DNA of 64,000 nucleotides from contig DATAZE010000010.1 of NCBI GenBank assembly GCA_036272195.1, forward strand, positions 48,249 through 112,248, given 5' to 3'. Below are positions 6,523 through 16,014 of this stretch, piece after piece. Made by a program: the position numbers and the translations under genes. The DNA is from DASXHY01 sp036272195. Lineage in GTDB: Bacteria > Verrucomicrobiota > Verrucomicrobiia > Limisphaerales > DASXHY01. The notes beneath the pieces were generated by a model. It searched no databases. It was not told the origin of the DNA and worked only from the letters and a program-made list of their open reading frames with translations. Numbering within the stretch: position 1 is the first letter of the stretch; each line of letters starts with the position of its first letter.

Positions 6523-9500
6523 TCAAAATTCCGCCCGCAACGTTACCACGCCGTAGCCGGGAACCGGAACGCTGTTGCCAAGCTTCTCACCGGCTTTCTC
6601 ATTCGTGCCACTCAGGTAAACGGCCGAGGGCTTGCGCTCGCCCCAGGCAATTTTGACGTCTTCGTTTTTTCCACCCGCGCCAAACAAGCGAACAATCCAC
6701 GCTTTCCCGTCGTCGCTCGGTTTGAAGCCGGTAACCACCACCTCGTCGGAACTAAGTTTAAGCAGGGATTTGCCTTCGGTCTCCGCACTGTGGCTGGGCA
6801 AGAGCGGTTGGGTAAACGCCGTTGCAAAACGCGTGGCCTCCGCCGGATCGTTCTTTCCGCGATGCGGACGCAGGACGAATCGGAACGGCGTTTTCCCTTC
6901 CTGGTAAGCCCGATAGTTCGTCCCCCAGTGATTGTTCATGGCCCAGGAATAGAACGTCTGAGTCTTTCCAATTTTTTTCCGCCACACCTCCGGATTGGTT
7001 TGTGAATTTAACAAAGTGGCCGTGATGCCGCCCACTTCAATCAACGGCGCATCGAGCGTGACACACGTGACGCCGTTTTTTTGATTCGCAACATCCACCC
7101 ACCGACCTACCGTTAGCCAGTTCTTGCACGCGCCCGGAATCTGATCCTCCTCCGGATGCATCACCGCGAACGGAATGTCCACCGAAATTTCGCCGCCTGG
7201 AATGTTGAACGGAAAAGCGAAATTCATGCTCTCCTTGCCATTTTTATCGTAATAGCTTTTCGCCTCCAATTTCGCTTTGTCCACCAGGTTCAACACCTCC
7301 ACATAACCCTGTCCGGCCACCACGCGCAATTCGCGCCGCAATTTGTTGCAACCGGGTGCGTCAGATTCGATGATCAGAGAAGCCACCAGCGGTCCTTGTT
7401 CGCCGACCGAAATGGTTGCCGATCCGCTGGACTGCAGTTTGTTGGTATCATCACCGATCAAATAGCGATAGTCATCCAACGTCTCGCCTCCACTGACATC
7501 GACCAGATTTCCGTCAATTCCTTTCGCGGTGAGTTCTGCGATACCGCCGGTTTTTTCGTCCACACGAATCCGCAGCAACCCGTTTTCCAACGTTGCATTG
7601 AAAGCCTTCGCGGATGCTTTGGCGGCCTGGACCGCGCCGGTGGAAATCTTGTAACGCTTCGATGCGAAGGCTGGCACGTTTTCCGCCATAAATGCCAATT
7701 CACCGCTCTTCAACCGTTGCGAGGGAACCGCGTGGCCTTTTTCGTCAGTGATCCGGTCCCCTGCCCGGCTGTCTTCCGCCGAAAGGAAAACGATTTCCGA
7801 ACGCGGCCATGAAAGAGTGTTTACCAGGTCGAATTCCCCTTCCGGCAATGCCGAATTGGAGCTCAACGCTTTCGCCAGCAAAGCGCGCGAGCTTTCATTT
7901 GCATCATCCACATAGGCTTTTTTCACCGCCCATTGCTCGACCGTGTCTTTGCGTTCCGGATCACTAATGCTGCACCACGCGCCCCAGGTGTGTTCGGAAT
8001 AAAGCAGCACGTTGCGCCACGCCAGCTTGAAATCCGCCAGCGGATACTCGTTCGGATGGAACATGGCGAATGCCGTCGCGGCCTGGGACAATCGATCCGA
8101 GTTTTGCCGGTTCTCAGATGTTTGCAACGCTGATGATGCCGCGCCATCCTCCCAATACGGCGTCCAATCACCTTTCACTTCTGGCAACGAGCTTCCATAT
8201 TTTTGTTCGAACGCGTGAAACGCCGCGCTCGCGCCCGAAATCCTGAACTGCGGCCATTCATATTTCGCGTTCCAATCGCGGATGAAATCGCAAATCGCCG
8301 GGTCAGGCACCGCGTTATCTCCGTGACCGGCCCAGCGCACATAGGCGATATCGTACGGATAACTCCGCTTCTCAAGGCCCTCGTAAAAATCAGCGATCAG
8401 CCGGGGCGACATCTGATTGTAAATATGCGACATCGCATAGCCCCAGAACGGAATCCACACCAGCACCCGGCTTTTGCCGTCCGGCCCGACCCAGTAAAAC
8501 GGTTTATTTTCCCACTCCTTCAAAATGGTTCCGATGCGATCGAAATAATTCGGCGCTGCCGTGAAATATTTGATCCCGGCCTGGTTCATCGCCGGCACGT
8601 TTCCCCACGTGTAGCCTGGCACATCCGAGATCATCGCAGTATCAAGGGGCACTCCCGTTTTTTGGGAAACCTTGGTGGCAAAACGAAATAATTGAATTAA
8701 CTCTTCCGGCCGGCACAGGCCCGTCAGCTCATTTAAATACATTCCGTTCAGCGAGACTTGCCCTTTTTTCACGGCATCGTAAAAGTCATTCCGTTGTTCT
8801 TCGCTCATGCGTTCCAGAAACAAATCTGCCGCCCAACCCACCTCGACGTTCCAGACAAACCGCGAACCTTCTGGATAATCCTCCGTTTTGCGCGCCGCGG
8901 CGATGCCATCAGCCAGATTCTTCATTTGCTTCTTGGCGACTTCACTCTGGATCTCCGTGTAACCAATATCCGTATGCGAATGCGGCAATACATAAATCGT
9001 CATCGGCCGCGCCGGCGTCTCCTGAAACGACGCGCTGGTAATTTGTTGGAACGATTCGCTCGTGACCTCCTTTTTGAACTGAATCCTGGCTTTGAGCGAT
9101 GTGACCGCCTCCACCTCAGGCAACGACCAATCAAAAACATTGTCACCGGATTTGAGCGACACTGTCTTTGCCTCTCCGTTTCCGACCAAAATGCTCACTT
9201 CGGCCGGCTCCTGGTAGGGATGATTAACGGTGACTTTGACCGGACGATTGCCGCTCTTTTCCACGAACGGCAGCACTTTGACTTGGACGCGATCCCGCAC
9301 GGGTGTTTCCTCGTTGGGCTCCGAGGTGTAATACGTCAATTCCGCCCCGCCCACCGAGTGCAAGCCAGAATTTCCCAGCTTGGTCACGCGCCATTTCGCC
9401 CGCTGCGCGGTCACGGGATTCGTCAGGATGAACAGCGTCTCGCCGCTGCGCTTGTTCACATGCGTCACCGGCACATCCGCGAGCCGTTCGCCATTGGCGT

Positions 9501-9831
9501 CGAACAATTCCAATTCAGACATCGCCACCGTCGCGCCATCGTTGCGATCCACGTGCCGCAACGCCGTGATGCGCGTCGGGTTCGCAAACTCAACGTCCAC
9601 TATCGTATTCGTACCCCCGTCCTGCGAGGCATACTCCGATTTCAACTTGCCGTCGAAGAAGTTGGTCATTCCGAAGTTGCCGCCGGGAATGCCCGGCGGA
9701 AGATTCAGAATCTTCGATACCGGCACAGGCACCATGGGCGTGAACGCGGCGGCAGTCAACACGGTCATCGCCGCCGTGAACATCAGTAAACTTCGGGTTC
9801 GGCCCATACGGGATTCAGTTTGGTTTTTCAT
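6523..9831 (-). CDS. exported GH38-family alpha-mannosidase
   Basis: Glycoside hydrolase family 38, zinc-dependent retaining alpha-mannosidase. From the chosen start (MKNQTESRMGRTRSLLMF) there is a signal peptide to about residue 30. An N-terminal discoidin-like carbohydrate-binding region follows (residues about 50-170). The catalytic domain has the zinc motif HSHTDIG at 284-290 and the likely nucleophile Asp403 in ISDVPGYTWG. A long C-terminal beta region ends GYGVVTLRAEF. About 1100 residues, as expected with the extra N-terminal module. It lies between a GH38 remnant upstream and a sulfatase remnant and GH92 gene downstream, all on the same strand. Earlier in-frame ATG (9879) would spoil the signal peptide. 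Confidence 0.9.
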   Translation of the reverse strand: MKNQTESRMGRTRSLLMFTAAMTVLTAAAFTPMVPVPVSKILNLPPGIPGGNFGMTNFFDGKLKSEYASQDGGTNTIVDVEFANPTRITALRHVDRNDGATVAMSELELFDANGERLADVPVTHVNKRSGETLFILTNPVTAQRAKWRVTKLGNSGLHSVGGAELTYYTSEPNEETPVRDRVQVKVLPFVEKSGNRPVKVTVNHPYQEPAEVSILVGNGEAKTVSLKSGDNVFDWSLPEVEAVTSLKARIQFKKEVTSESFQQITSASFQETPARPMTIYVLPHSHTDIGYTEIQSEVAKKQMKNLADGIAAARKTEDYPEGSRFVWNVEVGWAADLFLERMSEEQRNDFYDAVKKGQVSLNGMYLNELTGLCRPEELIQLFRFATKVSQKTGVPLDTAMISDVPGYTWGNVPAMNQAGIKYFTAAPNYFDRIGTILKEWENKPFYWVGPDGKSRVLVWIPFWGYAMSHIYNQMSPRLIADFYEGLEKRSYPYDIAYVRWAGHGDNAVPDPAICDFIRDWNAKYEWPQFRISGASAAFHAFEQKYGSSLPEVKGDWTPYWEDGAASSALQTSENRQNSDRLSQAATAFAMFHPNEYPLADFKLAWRNVLLYSEHTWGAWCSISDPERKDTVEQWAVKKAYVDDANESSRALLAKALSSNSALPEGEFDLVNTLSWPRSEIVFLSAEDSRAGDRITDEKGHAVPSQRLKSGELAFMAENVPAFASKRYKISTGAVQAAKASAKAFNATLENGLLRIRVDEKTGGIAELTAKGIDGNLVDVSGGETLDDYRYLIGDDTNKLQSSGSATISVGEQGPLVASLIIESDAPGCNKLRRELRVVAGQGYVEVLNLVDKAKLEAKSYYDKNGKESMNFAFPFNIPGGEISVDIPFAVMHPEEDQIPGACKNWLTVGRWVDVANQKNGVTCVTLDAPLIEVGGITATLLNSQTNPEVWRKKIGKTQTFYSWAMNNHWGTNYRAYQEGKTPFRFVLRPHRGKNDPAEATRFATAFTQPLLPSHSAETEGKSLLKLSSDEVVVTGFKPSDDGKAWIVRLFGAGGKNEDVKIAWGERKPSAVYLSGTNEKAGEKLGNSVPVPGYGVVTLRAEF

Positions 9832-9844
9832 GGTGAAGAGTTTG

Positions 9845-10108
9845 TTATTCAAATTCGGCGCGCAAGGTGCCGAGTCCATATCCGGCCACCGTCACCTCGT
9901 CATTTATTTTGGACAACGGCGCCTCACTGGCGTTACCAGGAAACAACCGGGCGGGATGCTGGCCCCGCCAGTGCAATGAAACCTTTTGCCCTTTGCCAGA
10001 GGCGCCAAAGAGCCGGACAATCAGCGCCCGCCCATCATCGGACGGTTTCGCGGCGGACACCACGACATTTTCGGAATCAAGCTGCGGCACGGCGAAAAGC
10101 GCAGATTT
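9845..10108 (-). pseudogene. C-terminal remnant of a second GH38 mannosidase
   Basis: The last 80 or so residues of a GH38 paralogue remain: SENVVVSAAKPSDDGRALIV and VAGYGLGTLRAEFE align directly with SSDEVVVTGFKPSDDGKAWI and VPGYGVVTLRAEF of the intact neighbour. An in-frame stop sits just before 10108 and the catalytic domain is absent. It lies 14 bp upstream of the intact GH38 start, so the locus once held two mannosidases in tandem. Non-functional. Confidence 0.8.
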
Positions 10109-10170
10109 TCATGGTTGTACGAGGGATGATTTTCGAGAGCTCTTGAGTGTGGATTGGTTCGAGGTTAACT

Positions 10171-10182
10171 TTGTCTATACAT
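10171..10182. promoter_or_regulatory. HutC-type GntR operator, site 1
   Basis: TTGTCTATACAT matches the published HutC-subfamily consensus NyGTMTAKACNy at every defined position. It lies 83 bp upstream of the GntR start at 10265 and upstream of the mannosidase genes on the other strand. The identical 12-mer is at 16015-16026. Confidence 0.65.
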
Positions 10183-10264
10183 TTATTACAACTTTGGAAA
10201 GGTTGTCAATGGTTTTTTTAGAAACTTGACCCTTCACAGCCTCCCACCCTTACACTTCCCCCTC

Positions 10265-10999
10265 ATGCTACGTATCGATCACAACAGCCCTGTGCCGTTG
10301 CGCGCCCAGGTCGAGCAACTTCTGCGCGAACTGGTGCTCAAGCCCGATTACCAAAAGGGCGCGTTGCTTCCGGATGAAGTCGCCCTTGCCGCCCAACTGG
10401 GAGTCAGCCGCGGCACGGTCCGCTCCGGCATCAGCAAATTAGTGTTCGAAGGGCTTTTGGAACGCAAAGCCGGTGTTGGCACTCGCGTTTCCCCGCGCAA
10501 TCTGGAATCCGGTATAACTGCCTGGCGCAGTTTCACCCGGGAAATGGCCTCCAAAGGCATTACCGTGAAAAATTTCCGGTTGGACTATCGGCAGGTTAAA
10601 GCTTCGGTGGATGCCGCGTGCGCGCTGAATGTTGAACCGGAAACTCCATTGTGGTGCCTCGAACGCATCCGCGGCTGGGATGGCAAACCCGTGTTGCAAA
10701 GCGCCTCGTGGTTTCACTCACGCATAGCTTTAAAGGGCACCGAGGACACTGGCCTGCCGCTGTATGAAATGATTGAAAAAGCCACCGGCGTCCGTCCGAA
10801 AAACGCTCGGGAAGAATTCCTCGCGGTGAGCGCCGATGCCCGCCTGGCCAAACTGTTGGAGGTCAAGCGCAACACCCCGTTGCTCTTGCGGCGTCACACC
10901 GTTTTCGACCAGGGCAACCGTCCTTTTGAATTCGCCGAGGTCCATTATGTCAGCTCCCGTTTTGCTCTAACGCTCAACATGCGCCGGGGTGATTCCTGA
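10265..10999 (+). CDS. GntR-family regulator, HutC subfamily (paralogue 1)
   Basis: A 244-residue transcription factor with an N-terminal winged helix (PVPLRAQVEQLLRELV, then DEVALAAQLGVSRGTVRSGI) and a C-terminal UTRA effector-binding domain of the chorismate-lyase fold, ending SSRFALTLNMRRGD. HutC members usually sense a sugar phosphate or sugar derivative. Start chosen at the ATG giving the canonical first helix; there is no Shine-Dalgarno site. It is very similar along its full length to the regulator at 13791-14525, so a duplication. It runs convergently toward the isomerase gene with 3 bp between them. An operator-like site lies 83 bp upstream. Confidence 0.9.
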   Translation: MLRIDHNSPVPLRAQVEQLLRELVLKPDYQKGALLPDEVALAAQLGVSRGTVRSGISKLVFEGLLERKAGVGTRVSPRNLESGITAWRSFTREMASKGITVKNFRLDYRQVKASVDAACALNVEPETPLWCLERIRGWDGKPVLQSASWFHSRIALKGTEDTGLPLYEMIEKATGVRPKNAREEFLAVSADARLAKLLEVKRNTPLLLRRHTVFDQGNRPFEFAEVHYVSSRFALTLNMRRGDS

Positions 11000-11002
11000 A
11001 CT

Positions 11003-12841
11003 TCAGATCACTGGCTGCAAATTCGTTTTGGCTGGCACGGTCGCCGCGTTGTCCTCGACCGTCGTCTTCCGCGGTGGAATGACCGCGGATTCCCTCACAT
11101 ACGCTTTCATTGTTGCCAATGGATTCGAAGCGGCGCCGACTGGCCGAACCGTGTAAGACCCGACCGCGGCTGGAACAATGAACGTTTCGGCAAAGTGCAC
11201 AACAAACGGTTCAAACCGCCCCTCCACCGACTCCACCACCGCCTCGGTTCCTTCCACCAGATTCAACACATTAACGCCGTTGTGCGTGTGATGCGACACC
11301 GCCTTTGTAAACCAATGCCGCCGCGTCTCAATAAATTCGCGCTCATGCAATCCCGTGAATTCCTCGCGCCAGCCATTGCCGCTGCCCAGCGCTGAAAAAC
11401 GGTTCACCAGGTTTTTCTTCACCCATTCGGTGTCGCGGTCCCATTGGATATTTGCAATCCCATGATCCAGGTGAATTGGGCGCGGTTTTCCATCGAGGCC
11501 GAGACGACCCCAGTCCCACATCTTAAACGTGAAAATATAAGGCGTCGCGCTGATCTCCAATACCATCGAGTCCGCCCCCGAGCAGTGCACCGTGCCGGCT
11601 GGAATTAAAAAATGATCGTGCTTCCGGGCCGTGAACTTATTCACGTATTGCTCAGCCGGAAATTTGAATCCGCCCGCCTGCGCGCGTCTGAGATCCCCAA
11701 TCATCGCCTCGCGTTCCACTTTTTCCCGCAACCCCAAATACACGTGCGCATTCGGCCCCGCCTCGAGCATGTAATAGCTCTCGTCCTGCGTGTAATGCAT
11801 GCCGAAATGGTGCTGAATATATTCTGTCAGGGGATGCACCTGGAACGAAAGATTTCCGCCGCCCATCGTGTCCAGGAAATCGAATCGAATCGGAAATTCA
11901 TCGCCGAACCGCGCATGGACCGATTCTCCCAGCAATTCTCGCGGCTGGTAAAAAACCACATTGATGGAAGGAATCTCCATCGTCACATTCCCGAATTCCA
12001 GCAACAGGCTGTTTTCCTCCGGAACGCAATCGAAGCACCAGCCGTAGTTCGGCGCCGCGCCATCCAAATCGCATGCCTTCCGCATCCATTGCCCGCCCCA
12101 AGGCGCCGGGTCGAAGAACGGCACCACGCGAAACGGCCGCGTCACGGCGTGACGCATCGCCGCGCGCACGGCTTCGCCCTCCGCCAGCTTCGGCTCATTG
12201 GATGTCGTCGTATCCAGCACGAAATCCCAAACGTGCATTAACGCTCGTTTCCAGCGATCAGCCACCCGCCAATCCACAAAGAACGCCCGCTTGTATTGCA
12301 AACTGGCGAGGCTGAGCCGATTGTCCGCCCCGAGATTGTTCGCTTCATTTCGGCGAAAACGATTTTGCGCCTCCCAGCGAGGCAAATCTGCGTACACCAA
12401 AATATCGCCGTCGGCCAGATGCCTCGCACCGCAACCGAAAACCAAAACCACTCCTTCTTTCACGGACGCAAGTTGTGAACGAAGAAATGCGACCTTCTCC
12501 TGGTCAAAAAATTGCGGCAAAGTCAGCCCGCTGAGAAATCCGAACACCGGATCATTTCCGCCGAGAAATGGAGCCACCAAAGTTTCAATCGCCGCGCTCT
12601 CCAACATGGCTTCCGCGGACCGCACTACGAGTGCGGGTTTTAAACGCGTGTTGAGTTCGCCGATGATTTCGGTTTCGTTCACGCCCGGATAACACTCCAA
12701 CACCACGACGGTGCGCCGGGCATCCCGCTGGCAAATGGTCACCTTCAACCGCTCGGCGCAATTTTGCCACCCGGCCACGCATTTTCCGCCGGAATTGGGA
12801 ACGCTGATTTTTGGAAATTTATTGTAATTCGATCTGCTCAT
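11003..12841 (-). CDS. class I mannose-6-phosphate isomerase-like protein fused to a kinase-like N-terminal domain
   Basis: The C-terminal part (from about residue 240 to 600) is a type I phosphomannose isomerase cupin: APWGGQWMRKACD, a metal-site region with FQVHPL and the downstream motif IPAGTVHCSG. The N-terminal 230 residues resemble a nucleoside-kinase-type P-loop fold, but the loop reads YPGVNETEI with no Lys, so nucleotide binding is doubtful. The fused form is about 200 residues longer than stand-alone ManA. It starts by ATGA overlap with the ROK kinase gene, so kinase and isomerase would be made together and feed mannose via mannose-6-phosphate to fructose-6-phosphate. The exact substrate could be another phosphosugar. 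Confidence 0.8.
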   Translation of the reverse strand: MSRSNYNKFPKISVPNSGGKCVAGWQNCAERLKVTICQRDARRTVVVLECYPGVNETEIIGELNTRLKPALVVRSAEAMLESAAIETLVAPFLGGNDPVFGFLSGLTLPQFFDQEKVAFLRSQLASVKEGVVLVFGCGARHLADGDILVYADLPRWEAQNRFRRNEANNLGADNRLSLASLQYKRAFFVDWRVADRWKRALMHVWDFVLDTTTSNEPKLAEGEAVRAAMRHAVTRPFRVVPFFDPAPWGGQWMRKACDLDGAAPNYGWCFDCVPEENSLLLEFGNVTMEIPSINVVFYQPRELLGESVHARFGDEFPIRFDFLDTMGGGNLSFQVHPLTEYIQHHFGMHYTQDESYYMLEAGPNAHVYLGLREKVEREAMIGDLRRAQAGGFKFPAEQYVNKFTARKHDHFLIPAGTVHCSGADSMVLEISATPYIFTFKMWDWGRLGLDGKPRPIHLDHGIANIQWDRDTEWVKKNLVNRFSALGSGNGWREEFTGLHEREFIETRRHWFTKAVSHHTHNGVNVLNLVEGTEAVVESVEGRFEPFVVHFAETFIVPAAVGSYTVRPVGAASNPLATMKAYVRESAVIPPRKTTVEDNAATVPAKTNLQPVI

Positions 12842-13794
12842 CTCAAACCCGCCTTCTCCACGTCTTCATGCACCAGCCATTCGCACGCGAGCAACGCCGC
12901 GCGATCGCCCAACTCCGAAGCCGCCACCTTCACCTTTCCCCACGGCGTATGCGCATGCCGGGAGACATAATCCCGCACAAACGGCAAAATTTCATCCGCG
13001 CTGCCCATGATGCCGCCGCCCAATATGATTAACTCCGGATCAAAAACATGAATCATGTTCACAGCCAGTGCGGCCCACGTGTCGAGGCTGCGATTTTTCA
13101 ATGCGATCGCGCAGGCATCCCCTTCGGACGCAAAACGAAAAATCGCCGCGTAGTCAATTACTTCCAGCATCGCCAAAGGGCTGCACGCAAAAAGAGGATG
13201 CTCACGCGCCAGTCGCGCAATCACGGAAGTGGACGCCAGCAATTCCGCGCAACCTACGTTTCCGCACACGCAAGCGCCGCCGTCTGTCCGCAGAGTAATG
13301 TGGCCACCCAGAATTCCCGCCTGCCCGTGCACTCCGCGCAACACCTGCCCTTCGATCACCGCCGAAACACCAATGCCGGTGCCGAGCGTGATGATAACGC
13401 AGTTGTCAGAACCTCTTCCCGCACCGTAACGCCATTCGCCGATCAAAGCCATGCGCGCATCGTTATCAATGGCCAGCGGCAAATGCAGCCGTTTCTCCGA
13501 CCAGCCCCGTAGATCGATGGCCGAGGCATCGCCAAATTTTCCAAAATGATCCAATATCCGCGCCTGCCGCCGGTTAATGATGCTCGGATACGAAAACCCC
13601 ACACCGTCACATTCGGGGAGCGCAATTCCCGCTTGCTCGCAAAGCTTTTCAAAGCCCGTCGCGACTGCTTCCAGCCGTTCGGTTAGATGACGGTCTGATT
13701 GCGCAGGAACAATGCTTTGAGCGATGACGCATGCGTCGCGCACCAAGCCCAGCTTGATGCGCGTCCCACCAAAATCGGCAGCCAGCGAAATCAT
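12838..13794 (-). CDS. ROK-family sugar kinase
   Basis: 318 residues with the actin-like ATPase fold. The phosphate-binding DFGGTRIKLGLV is at the N-terminus, catalytic Asp in IDNDARMAL, TLGTGIGVSA for ATP, and the ROK zinc motif GACVCGNVGCAE preceded by GGH. A helix-turn-helix domain is absent, so it is a kinase and not a NagC-type repressor. It overlaps GntR2 upstream and the isomerase downstream by ATGA, giving a regulator-kinase-isomerase operon. By context the substrate is most likely mannose, but ROK kinases vary between glucose, mannose, fructose and amino sugars. Confidence 0.88.
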   Translation of the reverse strand: MISLAADFGGTRIKLGLVRDACVIAQSIVPAQSDRHLTERLEAVATGFEKLCEQAGIALPECDGVGFSYPSIINRRQARILDHFGKFGDASAIDLRGWSEKRLHLPLAIDNDARMALIGEWRYGAGRGSDNCVIITLGTGIGVSAVIEGQVLRGVHGQAGILGGHITLRTDGGACVCGNVGCAELLASTSVIARLAREHPLFACSPLAMLEVIDYAAIFRFASEGDACAIALKNRSLDTWAALAVNMIHVFDPELIILGGGIMGSADEILPFVRDYVSRHAHTPWGKVKVAASELGDRAALLACEWLVHEDVEKAGLR

Positions 13795-14525
13795 GCTTCA
13801 CCTCGGCGCATTTCCAGGGTCAACGCAAAACGCGAACTGACATAATGCACCTCCGCATACTCGAACGGACGGCTCCCCTGGTCAAACACCGTATGACGCC
13901 GAAGCAGCAGCGGCGTTCCCCGGCGCACGTCCAGCAACCGCGCCAGTCGCGATTCCGCAGCCACCGCGGAAAATTCTTCGCGCGCATAGCTGGGGCGCAC
14001 GCCCGTTGCGTTTTCAATCATTTCATAAAGCGGTTTCGAAGTGTCTTCATTTCCCTTCAACCCGATGCGCGGGTGAAACCATGATGTGCTTTGCAGCACC
14101 GGTTTTCCTTCCCAACCGCGCACGCGATCCAGCCGCCAAATCGAAGTTCCCTCGTCCAAATGAAGCGCGCGGACCGCTTCCACTCCCGCTTTCGCCGAAC
14201 GATAATCCAAACGAAAATTCTCAACGGAGATGCCTTTGGACGCCATTTCCCGGGTAAAACTGCGCCACGCGCTGATGCCGGATTCCAGATGCCGATTTGA
14301 AACTCGCGTTCCCACTCCGGCTTTCCGCTCCAGCATGCCTTCAAAAACCAGCTTGCTGATTCCCGAGCGAACTGTCCCGCGGCTCACACCCAATTGCGCC
14401 GCTAACGCGACTTCGTCCGGCAGCAGTCCGCCCTTCTGATATTCCGGCTGCAACACCATCTGTCGCAGCAATGTTTCCACCTGCGCCCGTAAAGGAATCG
14501 GACTCCCGTGATTAAGACTCAGCAT
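13791..14525 (-). CDS. GntR-family regulator, HutC subfamily (paralogue 2)
   Basis: Winged helix plus UTRA domain, closely matching the regulator at 10265-10999 from the first helix (PIPLRAQVETLLRQMV) to the last strand (SSRFALTLEMRRGE). The start at 14525 is preferred over 14588 because it aligns with the paralogue and because the operator-like palindrome 14534-14545 would otherwise be coding. It is first in the operon with the ROK kinase and isomerase. The palindrome beside its start suggests autoregulation. The two paralogues share their recognition helix, so they may bind the same sites. Confidence 0.9.
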   Translation of the reverse strand: MLSLNHGSPIPLRAQVETLLRQMVLQPEYQKGGLLPDEVALAAQLGVSRGTVRSGISKLVFEGMLERKAGVGTRVSNRHLESGISAWRSFTREMASKGISVENFRLDYRSAKAGVEAVRALHLDEGTSIWRLDRVRGWEGKPVLQSTSWFHPRIGLKGNEDTSKPLYEMIENATGVRPSYAREEFSAVAAESRLARLLDVRRGTPLLLRRHTVFDQGSRPFEYAEVHYVSSRFALTLEMRRGEA

Positions 14526-14533
14526 ATATCTAT

Positions 14534-14545
14534 TTGTATATACAA
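14534..14545. promoter_or_regulatory. HutC-type GntR operator, site 2
   Basis: TTGTATATACAA is a perfect palindrome and fits NyGTMTAKACNy except at the last base. It is 9 bp upstream of the GntR2 start codon, so bound protein would block this promoter. Confidence 0.6.
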
Positions 14546-14588
14546 TTAGATTTAAGCTGTCAAGAGAACGGTTTGAGACATAAAGCAT

Positions 14589-15995
14589 TCAAGCTTTGCC
14601 GCCAGCGAAACTCGCTTCGATTTCCTCCAGGCTCCGCCCTTTGGTTTCCGGCACCATGAAGAATACAAATATCAACGCGGCCAGACTGCACGCCGCATAG
14701 ATCCAAAACGTCAACGCCGGCCCGACAGCGGGACTGTCGTTCAGCATGGGAAACGTCTGCGCGACGATGTAGCACGCGGTCCAAATCGTAAACGTCGCCA
14801 CGGACATTGCCCGGCCTCGAACACGCGTGGGAAAAATCTCCGAGCATAGGATCCACGGAATCGGCCCCAGCGCCATCGCGAAAGCGCCGATGAATGCGAG
14901 GATCGCGATCAGTAAAGGAATTCCGCCGGTGTTTGCTTTGAACATCCAACCCACCGCCCCCAGCGCAATCACCTGCGCAACGAGTCCAACGAGCAAAAGA
15001 ATCCTGCGCCCCGCCTTGTCCACCAGCGCCACCGCCACCAGCGTGAACAAAAGGTTTACCAATCCGACTACAGTTGACGCCATAAAGGAATCCTTCACGC
15101 CGACTCCCGCTGTGGTAAAAATCTTGGTGGAATAATACATGATGGCGTTAATGCCGCTGAACTGCGAAAACGCCATCAACAATACCGCGATCACGAGCAC
15201 CCTTCGAAAACGTGCGGTGGACAAAAGTTCAAAAAATCCCGCTTCGCTTTGCTTTAAAACATCCTTGGTGGCAGCAATTTCGGCCTCTATTTCCTGCGAA
15301 CCGTGGATTTTCTCAAGAATGTTTCGGGCTTCGTCCTCACGGCCCATTTGCACCAGCCAACGCGGGCTTTCTTTCACGAAAAAAAGCAAAATCAACAGAA
15401 GCATCGCCGGCAGCACTTCCGCCCCCAGCATCCAGCGCCAGCCTCTGGCAACATTCCAATCCGCATCTCCGAAAGCCTGGATTTTGGCATTGATGAACAA
15501 AGTCAGGAAAATCCCGCTCACAATTCCGAATTGAAAAAGCGACCCGAACCGCCCACGCCATACCGCCGGCGCCAACTCCGCCACATACACCGGACAAATC
15601 ATGGACGAGGCCCCAATTCCCAATCCGCTGATAAAACGGGCCAGCAAAAATTCCGTGAAGGTGTTCGGCATTGCGGACAACACGCCCGAAAGTGCATAAA
15701 GAATGGCGCAGACAAACAATACTTTTCGCCGGCCGTACCGATCACTCAAAAAGCCGGCGAACATCGCCCCCGGAATGCAACCCAAAATGGCGCTCGCTCC
15801 CGCGATGCCTTCCTGAAACGAGGTCAGCTTAAAAAAAGTCTTCAGAAATTGATTCGCGCCGTTGATAACGGCCGTGTCGTAGCCAAAAAGGAAACCGCCC
15901 GCGAGCGCCACACACGCAACCAGTAACAGCATCGGTCCGCGAATTGATGGAGATTTCGTAACCGGCACAGAAGATTCGACGGGTTGAAGAGCCAT
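14589..15995 (-). CDS. sugar porter, MFS superfamily (XylE/GalP type)
   Basis: Twelve-helix inner-membrane proton-sugar symporter of 468 residues. Family signatures are visible: FLFGYDTAVINGA in helix 1, DRYGRRKVLF between helices 2 and 3, RWMLGAEVLPA, PESPRWL as KESPRWLVQMGR, FSQFSGINAIMYYS in helix 7, DKAGRR and the C-terminal PETKGRSLEEIE. The last motif confirms a full-length protein. An operator-like site lies 20 bp upstream. GntR2, the ROK kinase and the isomerase follow on the same strand. By context it imports mannose or a closely related hexose set free by the mannosidases. Confidence 0.9.
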   Translation of the reverse strand: MALQPVESSVPVTKSPSIRGPMLLLVACVALAGGFLFGYDTAVINGANQFLKTFFKLTSFQEGIAGASAILGCIPGAMFAGFLSDRYGRRKVLFVCAILYALSGVLSAMPNTFTEFLLARFISGLGIGASSMICPVYVAELAPAVWRGRFGSLFQFGIVSGIFLTLFINAKIQAFGDADWNVARGWRWMLGAEVLPAMLLLILLFFVKESPRWLVQMGREDEARNILEKIHGSQEIEAEIAATKDVLKQSEAGFFELLSTARFRRVLVIAVLLMAFSQFSGINAIMYYSTKIFTTAGVGVKDSFMASTVVGLVNLLFTLVAVALVDKAGRRILLLVGLVAQVIALGAVGWMFKANTGGIPLLIAILAFIGAFAMALGPIPWILCSEIFPTRVRGRAMSVATFTIWTACYIVAQTFPMLNDSPAVGPALTFWIYAACSLAALIFVFFMVPETKGRSLEEIEASFAGGKA

Positions 15996-16014
15996 GAAGC
16001 TATGAGTGATTTAT

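Noticed and set aside
5442..6656. Plus-strand open frame of 404 codons
   Set aside because: Shadow of the GH92 gene and sulfatase remnant; composition is rich in Arg/His/Pro as expected for antisense of GC-rich coding DNA.
8758..9789. Plus-strand open frame of 343 codons
   Set aside because: Antisense to the GH38 gene, with no domain.
12838..13794. ROK protein as a transcriptional repressor
   Set aside because: It starts directly with the kinase fold; no helix-turn-helix domain.
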